Assembly (NCBI GenBank): GCA_018659505.1
Contig: JABJMI010000120.1
Span: forward strand, 1-11,419
Origin: Planctomicrobium sp.
GTDB lineage: Bacteria > Planctomycetota > Planctomycetia > Planctomycetales > Planctomycetaceae
Direction: 5' to 3'
DNA: 11,419 nt
The notes below the pieces were generated by a model that had not been told where the DNA came from, made no database searches, and saw only the letters and a program-made list of their open reading frames with translations. Shown here one piece after another: positions 6,227 to 11,419 of this stretch (position 1 is its first letter; every line of letters begins with the position of its first letter). Both the position numbers and the translations under genes were made by a program.

Positions 6227-7645
6227 ATGCGTATAAAAACGGTAGGAATCGTTGGCGGGGGACCGGGCGGTTTACTGGCTGCCTACTTTCTGGAAAAAAT
6301 TGTCAACGCTCCCGTACATGTCACACTCTTCGAAGCCTCGGAACGGCTCGGGGGAAAGATCCTCACTCCAACATTTTCATCTGCACCTGTCAGCTACGAA
6401 GCAGGTGCCGCCGAATTCTATGACTACTCGCACTTTGATGAAGATCCGTTGAAAGATTTAATTCATGAGTTGGGGCTTTCGATTCAGCCGATGGGTGGTT
6501 CTTCGGTCATCATGGATGATCACCTACTTTCTTCTACCGTCGATATTGAAAAGCACTTAGGTTCCGCTGCGGTAGAGGAGCTAAAAGCATTTGATCGTCG
6601 AGCGAGGAATTTAATAACCCCTGACGAGTTCTATCATTCGGATCATCCCGAAGGAACTTCCAAACCCGTGGAGAGAACCTCGTTTGCATCGATGTTTGAA
6701 CAGATCAAAGATCCGCAAGCTCGTCGATATGTAGAAACTCTCATTCACAGCGATCTGGCGACGGAACCTCGCTGTACCAATATCTCATATGGGTTGCAAA
6801 ATTACTTAATGAATGACTGCGACTATATGACGCTCTATGGGATTGTAGGCGGCAACGAGTTGTTACCCCGCGAACTCATTTCCAGAATCCATGCCACACT
6901 CAAGACTCAACATGTCGTGAACGAAGTCTCTAAACGCGGTCATAAAATCTGTGTCGAAACGATTCATGAAGAGATCACTGAGAGTCATGAGTTCGATTAC
7001 GTAATCGTCGCCTTACCTCATGTCAGCATCCCTACAGTCAACTTCGCGGATGACGATCTTGCTGAATCGATTCGAGATCATCATGACCATTACAATCATC
7101 CAGCGCATTACTTGCGTGTGAGTATGTTGTTTGATCGCCAATTCTGGAAACCAACACTGAACGACTCATACTGGATGCTGGACAAATTTGATGGATGCTG
7201 TTTGTACGATGAGTCATCTCGTCAACCCGGTTCCCCATATGGAGTTTTAGGTTGGTTACTCGGTGGTGAAGCTGCACTGGAGATGTGCGAATTAAACGAC
7301 GAGCAACTGATCGAAGCCGCTCTCGATTCGCTTCCGCCGTTTCTATCTGAAGCGAGAGAATGTTTCCTGGAAGGTTGTGTTCATCGCTGGGCGTCGGCTG
7401 TGAGTGCTTTACCAGGAGGGATAGGCAAAAAGAACGAAGCTGAACGTCATCAACCGGAACCAATTCATCATCCGAACCTGTTCCTCGTCGGTGACTACTT
7501 ATACGACACGACTCTAAACGGCGTCCTCGATTCTGCTCATTATGTTGCATCTTGGATTGCAGCGAAGTTGGATGAAGACGCCGCGACGACTCACACGAAT
7601 CAAGTTCTGGAAACAACTGGAGTCTTTCAAAATGTCTCAAATTGA
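6227..7645 (+). CDS. FAD-dependent amine-oxidase-fold oxidoreductase
   Basis: The 472-aa protein belongs to the NAD(P)-binding Rossmann-like/flavin amine oxidase group that includes protoporphyrinogen oxidase, phytoene desaturase-like enzymes and polyamine oxidases. Evidence is the N-terminal dinucleotide-binding motif GIVGGGPGG (7-15), the second FAD strand VTLFEASERLGGK (32-44), YEAGAAEF (57-64) near the isoalloxazine, a strand YVIVALPH (258-265), and the C-terminal FAD motif NLFLVGDYLYDTTLNGVLDS (417-436). The substrate cannot be told from sequence; a lipid, carotenoid, amine or porphyrin-like substrate is possible. No transmembrane segment or signal peptide is seen. It heads a three-gene operon, overlapping the next gene by 14 bp, so it may act with the membrane proteins encoded there. 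The ATG at 6227 is placed right before the FAD motif; no good Shine-Dalgarno precedes it. Confidence 0.88.
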   Translation: MRIKTVGIVGGGPGGLLAAYFLEKIVNAPVHVTLFEASERLGGKILTPTFSSAPVSYEAGAAEFYDYSHFDEDPLKDLIHELGLSIQPMGGSSVIMDDHLLSSTVDIEKHLGSAAVEELKAFDRRARNLITPDEFYHSDHPEGTSKPVERTSFASMFEQIKDPQARRYVETLIHSDLATEPRCTNISYGLQNYLMNDCDYMTLYGIVGGNELLPRELISRIHATLKTQHVVNEVSKRGHKICVETIHEEITESHEFDYVIVALPHVSIPTVNFADDDLAESIRDHHDHYNHPAHYLRVSMLFDRQFWKPTLNDSYWMLDKFDGCCLYDESSRQPGSPYGVLGWLLGGEAALEMCELNDEQLIEAALDSLPPFLSEARECFLEGCVHRWASAVSALPGGIGKKNEAERHQPEPIHHPNLFLVGDYLYDTTLNGVLDSAHYVASWIAAKLDEDAATTHTNQVLETTGVFQNVSN

Positions 7646-8465
7646 GAACATCATCGATCAATTACCGAACGACTCAACACTGGAGAAAATCTCTGTCATT
7701 GAGTCTGGGGCTCAAGCTGCGAATGTCCTTTTTACTTTCCCGGTTGCTCTTCATAAACAAGCTGTAATGGTGAAAGGCGAAATTGACAATCAAGTTGGCT
7801 CTCAGTTTGAATTACTTACGGTCCCTTCGAGATGCTTAGAGGATGAGCAAGTTCTCAGTCAGTTGAATGATTGGGTTAACCCTAAAGACGCTGACAACCA
7901 ATCGCCTCTGGTCTTAAGTCTGCAGCACGTTCAAGTCTTCTGGACACCAGAGAAGATCGTCGTTTTTGTCGATGAAGAATTCTCTCCGACTGTTAAGTCT
8001 GCGATTATTGAAGTCTCTTACTATGTCTCACAACTTGTTGAAATTGAGAATCAACTTGCAACCAACTGGCCACAATTGGAAGCTGACATCCCAACAGCGT
8101 TCGAATACGATCAGCAAGCTGCTCGCAAGAAAAAACAGCTCATGCAGCGGTTTAAAGAAACATATGTTTTGCGTGCTCAACTGGCAAAGCTGACTCCTTT
8201 CCTCCTTAGTCCACATACATATCCACCGACGCTGGAAAGTCAAATCAGTGATCGACTTCGCGAACGAATTCGCGTTGAAGATCGAGTTGAATTTGTCAGC
8301 GATTCGCTGGAAGTTTACGAAGAGGTTTACGAACTGTGCGGTCAACGTGTCAATGATTTTCAGCATGCTCGCAAGGGGCATACACTCGAGTGGATTATCA
8401 TTATTCTGCTGGGAGCTGAACTAGTCGTTGTCGCGTTCGACTACCTTTCGAGCCTTGGAACATAG
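7632..8465 (+). CDS. RMD1/YagE (DUF155)-like tail-anchored protein
   Basis: The 277-aa product resembles the DUF155/RMD1 family of yeast mitochondrial and bacterial proteins. The best evidence is the C-terminal block: a charged helical region (about 200-245, with RIRVEDRVEFVSDSLEVYEE), then HTLEWIIIILLGAELVVVAF (250-269), which matches the family's H-x-LEWIII membrane segment, with a very short tail. An earlier part has alternating beta-strand-like segments (VMVKGEI, VQVFWTPEKIVVFVDEE) and long helices rich in Glu and Gln (124-185). The molecular role is not established for bacteria; yeast relatives are linked to mitochondrial translation, membrane organisation and sporulation. The ATG at 7632 is preferred: it has GGAG about 10 nt upstream and overlaps the previous gene by 14 bp; the same frame is open farther upstream, but that would overlap the oxidoreductase more. 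The next gene starts 2 bp after the stop, so the operon is tight. Confidence 0.75.
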   Translation: MSQIENIIDQLPNDSTLEKISVIESGAQAANVLFTFPVALHKQAVMVKGEIDNQVGSQFELLTVPSRCLEDEQVLSQLNDWVNPKDADNQSPLVLSLQHVQVFWTPEKIVVFVDEEFSPTVKSAIIEVSYYVSQLVEIENQLATNWPQLEADIPTAFEYDQQAARKKKQLMQRFKETYVLRAQLAKLTPFLLSPHTYPPTLESQISDRLRERIRVEDRVEFVSDSLEVYEEVYELCGQRVNDFQHARKGHTLEWIIIILLGAELVVVAFDYLSSLGT

Positions 8466-8467
8466 CA

Positions 8468-9550
8468 ATGCGTTATCCATCGCTAGATATCCTGAGGACC
8501 ATCGCAATTATCGTGATGGTGTTAGTCCATTTTGCGGGTAATTTGTCTGGTTATAAACTGCCCATTTCAGGTCTTGGGGCGCCGTTGTTCACGTTTTTGT
8601 CAGGTGTGAGCTACCGCTTGTGGATAAATGGTCTTGTCACGAAAGGTGTCCGCGATGAAGAAATCAGCAAGATATCTATTCGGCGTGGTCTATTCGTTTT
8701 CGGAGTCGGCTTTGCGTTCAATATTTTAGTTTGGCTGCCAGAAGACACCTTCAACTGGGATGTGCTAACCTTTATAGGTTCAGCAATTTTGCTATTGAAT
8801 CTGCTTCGTCATCAACCGCTGATGATCCCGGTAGCGATCGCTTTGACTTCGATCTTTATCAGTCCGGTTTTGAGAGCCATCACGGATTATCCCGCATACT
8901 GGATCAACTACTATTTCGAAGCCGATTTGACATTAAGTGAAGTTCTGATTGGATATTTCGTGACTGGGTATTTTCCGATCTTCCCTTGGATTACATATTC
9001 ACTAACTGGCTTTATCGTGGCTTCGATGATGTTTCCAGAAGATCAAAGCGAAAAGCCTGGGGTTGGGAAGTTCCTTTCGTTTGGAGGCGTTTTAATTTGT
9101 TGTGGAGTCTCGCTGCTTGTATTCGGAGAAAGATTTGCGGATCCACTTCAACAATACTTCTTCACCGGTTGGACTATGTTTCCAGCCTCGACGGAATACG
9201 TGCTGATCACGGTCGGTTCGGCTATCCTCTTGTTTTGTCTGCTGCATCAATTCGTTGACTTGCATCCTCGATTGCCCGAACAAAAGCACCGCTTTCAAAT
9301 TTTCAAAGTATTCAGTCGATATGCCTTTACGATTTACTTGTTACATCACATCGTTCACCTGTGGCCGTTGTGGATCTACGGGATTGCACAAGGTCAGGAA
9401 GCGACCGAATACTGGCAGAAAGCGATGTCGGTGTCAGTTTCTCTTCCCTTAGCGGTCTTGTTTCTGGCACTCTGTTATTTCATCCTGAGGCGACTCGATC
9501 CAGAGAAACGATACGGCATGGAGCAATGGATGCGCTGGCTTTGTGGGTAG
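8468..9550 (+). CDS. HGSNAT/DUF1624-like membrane acyltransferase
   Basis: This 360-aa polytopic protein has about 9-10 predicted membrane segments. The N-terminus RYPSLDILRTIAIIVMVLVHF (2-22) is the start typical of the heparan-alpha-glucosaminide N-acetyltransferase catalytic family (DUF1624) and related acyltransferases. Other matches are FPIFPWITYSLTGFIVA (169-185) and FSRYAFTIYLLHH (282-294), both usual marks of the family. H21 and H293/H294 are candidate functional histidines. Members are thought to transfer acyl groups from cytoplasmic acyl-CoA to glycan or other acceptors across the membrane, but the substrate of bacterial versions is mostly unknown. The gene begins 2 bp after the RMD1-like gene and ends the operon; no clear intrinsic terminator follows closely. 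A role in modifying an envelope lipid or glycan together with the upstream oxidoreductase is conceivable but not shown. Confidence 0.82.
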   Translation: MRYPSLDILRTIAIIVMVLVHFAGNLSGYKLPISGLGAPLFTFLSGVSYRLWINGLVTKGVRDEEISKISIRRGLFVFGVGFAFNILVWLPEDTFNWDVLTFIGSAILLLNLLRHQPLMIPVAIALTSIFISPVLRAITDYPAYWINYYFEADLTLSEVLIGYFVTGYFPIFPWITYSLTGFIVASMMFPEDQSEKPGVGKFLSFGGVLICCGVSLLVFGERFADPLQQYFFTGWTMFPASTEYVLITVGSAILLFCLLHQFVDLHPRLPEQKHRFQIFKVFSRYAFTIYLLHHIVHLWPLWIYGIAQGQEATEYWQKAMSVSVSLPLAVLFLALCYFILRRLDPEKRYGMEQWMRWLCG

Positions 9551-9616
9551 TGGTGATTCTCTAGACGCCGTCGGAGTTTATTGTCTCTTTCCGGTACGTG
9601 TTTTTTAAGGAAGAAA

Positions 9617-9811
9617 ACCAAGGAGACACTGAGGCACGAAGAAGAAAAGTAGACGCGTTTGGTGTCAATGAGTGATGCTCTGAGGAAAAAGTCATCTTTC
9701 CACTTTGTCTTTGTCCATAAATGTTTTTGGACTCGACAACTGTGCATCAACCACGAGTAGTGCATAACAGTTTTTCTTTTTATTTCTCAGTACCCTCCGT
9801 AACTCCGTGGT
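9617..9811. repeat. Imperfect inverted-repeat element with ACNGAG units
   Basis: The left arm (9617-9649) begins ACCAAGGAGACACTGAGG. The right arm (9776-9811), read on the minus strand, begins ACCACGGAGTTACGGAGG. The arms match with scattered mismatches. Each arm has three AC(G/T)(G/A)A(G)-like units at 8-9 bp pitch. About 126 bp of noncoding sequence lies between. The interval contains a terminator-like stem (AACTGT at 9738-9743, ACAGTT at 9767-9772, then a T-rich run) that could end the upstream operon. The element fills most of the 305-bp gap between 9551 and 9855, where no other gene is seen. Confidence 0.55.
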
Positions 9812-9842
9812 AGAATCATTTTGACAAGCGGGGATACATACA

Positions 9843-9850
9843 GAGGAGAG
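9843..9850 (+). promoter_or_regulatory. Ribosome binding site deciding a GTG start
   Basis: GAGGAGAG at 9843-9850 lies 5 nt before GTG at 9856, supporting this non-ATG start for the receiver-like protein. Confidence 0.7.
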
Positions 9851-9855
9851 AATTC

Positions 9856-10230
9856 GTGCAGCCACATCACATTGCGATCTATGAAGAGCAATCTTACCTA
9901 ACTGCGAGTCTGGAGCGAGAGTATTTACAGGCAGCGGACCTCAACTTTCGTTGGTTCCCGTATCTTGACGACTTCTTTCAGCATCTAGAAAACAATGCTT
10001 GCGAAATTGCAATTCTTGATTGCCCACAATTTTCACAAGAGCAGTTACCTCGAATCGCTGTTCTTTCTAAGCGGATATGCTTGATTGTCATTGCACCGAC
10101 GGAGGACTTTGAGTTTGAATGTTTACTACGCGAACTGGGAGTCACGTCTGTCCTTCCACAAGGAATCAACTTTCAGGATTTCCTGCATGTCTTCCAGCGA
10201 TTGACGAAGAAGTCCACCTTATCAGTGTAA
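9856..10230 (+). CDS. Stand-alone degenerate receiver-like (pseudo-REC) protein
   Basis: The 124-aa protein has the size and alternating pattern of a response-regulator receiver domain with no output domain. HIAIYEEQ (5-12) fits strand 1, where receivers usually have an acidic pair. CEIAILDCPQF (49-59) fits strand 3 with D55 at the phosphoacceptor position. CLIVIAPTED (75-84) fits strand 4 with T82 near the switch position. SVLPQGINFQDFLHVFQRL (98-116) fits strand 5 and the last helix, but the conserved Lys-Pro is replaced by P101-Q102. Loss of the lysine and an altered acidic pocket suggest it may not undergo normal phosphorylation. It could act by protein-protein contact. The GTG start is supported by GAGGAGAG. 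It is a lone gene 110 bp before a probable membrane protein, and no histidine kinase is nearby. Fold assignment is by eye. Confidence 0.6.
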   Translation: MQPHHIAIYEEQSYLTASLEREYLQAADLNFRWFPYLDDFFQHLENNACEIAILDCPQFSQEQLPRIAVLSKRICLIVIAPTEDFEFECLLRELGVTSVLPQGINFQDFLHVFQRLTKKSTLSV

Positions 10231-10255
10231 GGCTCGCAATGTCTCATCACGAAGG

Positions 10256-10284
10256 CTGTCCTGTTGCTTCAGAGTCGGTATAAT
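10256..10284 (+). promoter_or_regulatory. Candidate sigma70-type promoter
   Basis: A perfect TATAAT at 10279-10284 lies 17 bp after CTGTCC (10256-10261), a poor -35 match (3 of 6). It would start transcription about 50 nt before the ATG at 10341. Only the -10 is persuasive. Confidence 0.35.
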
Positions 10285-10340
10285 CGAAAATTGAAATTAC
10301 GATTCATTGATATCTTTATCACGAATAAATTGAAGCGACT

Positions 10341-11419
10341 ATGAGCAGTCAATCTCAACGAAGCACCTTCATTACAATGGGAATCATCGTGCTCATCGCG
10401 GTGTCGATTTTCATTGTCTTTCGCAATCAGCAAGGTGGTCCTAGAAGGGAAGGCGGCAAAGCAGAACTGAAACCAGATGAGCTACTTAAAGTTGTCGAAT
10501 TACGAAATCTCGGAATTGCGCAGCTAGAAAACCATCAATGGAGAGATGGTTCGCAAACTTTTGTAACTCTGGCTGAACTACTTCCTGAGAGCAGACTTGC
10601 CTACCAGAACTTGTCGATTGGTCGAACTTCTTTCTTCGTGAATCTTGACCCAAGTACCGCTGCGGAAGAACTTGAGCAAGCGAAAACAGAAGCGTTAGAA
10701 GCTATCAAGAAACTGCGGGAACTGTCTCCAGAGTCTTCCGTCAGCTTTCGATTAGAAGCAAGGTTACAGGAAAAAGAATCTCAAGCTGACCAAGCTGTCA
10801 TACTTTTACAGCAAGCTGCCGAGAAATCTCCCGACGACCCAACCATCTGGTATGAAATCTCAAGAGTAAGCCAAACCAGTCGCGATCCTGATACTCTCGC
10901 AGCTGGAAAAGACGCACTCGGTCGACTGCATGAATTAGTTCTAGATAATGTTTTTGCATTCATGCAATGGATGAATGCCACAGTGCAAGGAAATGCAGAG
11001 CAAGAGAATACTGATCAACTTCAGGAAATTGTGAAGGAATTAGAAGCTCTTCTGGCTCCGCTCGCTGAAGGAATCGAAAAACGTAATCGGTACAATGTGA
11101 TGACCTTCATCGATAGCGTCAAAGAGAATATCAAACAGGGAAATCTCGACGCTGCCAAAAACCGATTGGCTCCGATTAAGAACATCGTCACCGGCGATGA
11201 CGTTTCTAGGAGCGACAGAGAGCAACTCGATCAAAACCTACTGGCATTTGTGGAATTCAGTTTCTCAGAGTCAATTGAAAATCAACTGAAAATCAAATCA
11301 TCAATAGAGAATAGTGACTCGATTCCGGTCTCTTTTAAAGTTGGGACAGCCGTTTTTTTGAAATCGAAGGAGGAGATCAACTCTGTGCAATTTGCTGACC
11401 TCACACTCGATGGGCATAA
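10341..11419 (+). CDS. Membrane-anchored helical-repeat protein, possible FG-GAP (3' incomplete)
   Basis: This reading frame is open from ATG 10341 to the end of the window (359 full codons) with no stop; the terminal TAA of the window is out of frame, so the gene continues. Residues 11-27 are a single hydrophobic segment, a signal anchor, followed by a basic, Gly-rich linker. Residues 45-310 are almost all helical and repeat-like, with TPR-type phrases such as AYQNLSIGR (87-95) and a helix pair around 136-175 ending SPDDPTIWYEISRVSQ. The final visible residues, VQFADLTLDGH (349-359), resemble the calcium-binding start of an FG-GAP/VCBS repeat. TPR followed by FG-GAP (CRTAC1-like) is an arrangement I associate with planctomycete exported proteins. 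The bulk of the protein should be periplasmic. Function is unknown; the domain beyond the edge is inferred. Confidence 0.75.
   Translation, partial: MSSQSQRSTFITMGIIVLIAVSIFIVFRNQQGGPRREGGKAELKPDELLKVVELRNLGIAQLENHQWRDGSQTFVTLAELLPESRLAYQNLSIGRTSFFVNLDPSTAAEELEQAKTEALEAIKKLRELSPESSVSFRLEARLQEKESQADQAVILLQQAAEKSPDDPTIWYEISRVSQTSRDPDTLAAGKDALGRLHELVLDNVFAFMQWMNATVQGNAEQENTDQLQEIVKELEALLAPLAEGIEKRNRYNVMTFIDSVKENIKQGNLDAAKNRLAPIKNIVTGDDVSRSDREQLDQNLLAFVEFSFSESIENQLKIKSSIENSDSIPVSFKVGTAVFLKSKEEINSVQFADLTLDGH

Noticed and set aside
7038..7661. 207-codon minus-strand open frame inside the oxidoreductase gene
   Set aside because: It lies opposite a well-supported flavoenzyme gene, shows no domain-like pattern, and is rich in Arg, Ser and His as expected for an antisense shadow.
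9821..9826. TTGACA -35-like box before the receiver-like gene
   Set aside because: No acceptable -10 lies at 16-18 bp; that position is occupied by the ribosome binding site.

Overview
The window looks like a chromosomal stretch of a Gram-negative bacterium with moderate GC content, most likely a member of the Planctomycetota. This is an inference from style and content: weak or absent Shine-Dalgarno sequences, small exported Cys-rich proteins, a DUF155/RMD1-type protein, a DUF1624-type membrane acyltransferase, and a protein with an N-terminal anchor and a possible FG-GAP start. No 16S rRNA or other taxonomic marker gene is present.

Left region (1-3002): a two-gene minus-strand unit for lipoic acid biosynthesis, lipB then lipA, overlapping by 8 bp. 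It diverges from tilS (tRNA-Ile lysidine synthetase) on the plus strand. LipB appears by eye to lack both residues of the usual Cys/Lys catalytic dyad. The lipB-tilS gap holds a roughly 92-bp inverted-repeat element built on CACGAA units at a 9-bp pitch.

Middle region (3003-5953): a gap with a perfect 22-bp palindrome between 12-bp direct repeats; then a membrane-anchored glycerophosphodiester phosphodiesterase (611 aa); then two small, exported, very Cys-rich proteins (139 and 94 aa). The first of these has a hairpin over its start codon. The second is followed by a strong intrinsic terminator. Metal binding or thiol chemistry is a reasonable guess for the pair, but nothing here proves it.

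Right region (5954-9550): a tight three-gene operon encoding a flavin-dependent amine-oxidase-fold enzyme, an RMD1/DUF155-like tail-anchored protein and a multi-pass HGSNAT/DUF1624-like acyltransferase. The first two genes overlap by 14 bp and the last two are 2 bp apart. Their joint substrate is unknown.

Far right (9551-11419): a second imperfect inverted-repeat element of the same style as the one before tilS, a stand-alone receiver-like protein with key phosphorelay residues missing, and the 5' part of a membrane-anchored, helical-repeat protein that runs off the window as an FG-GAP-like motif begins. No tRNA, rRNA, CRISPR array, transposase or phage gene was seen.
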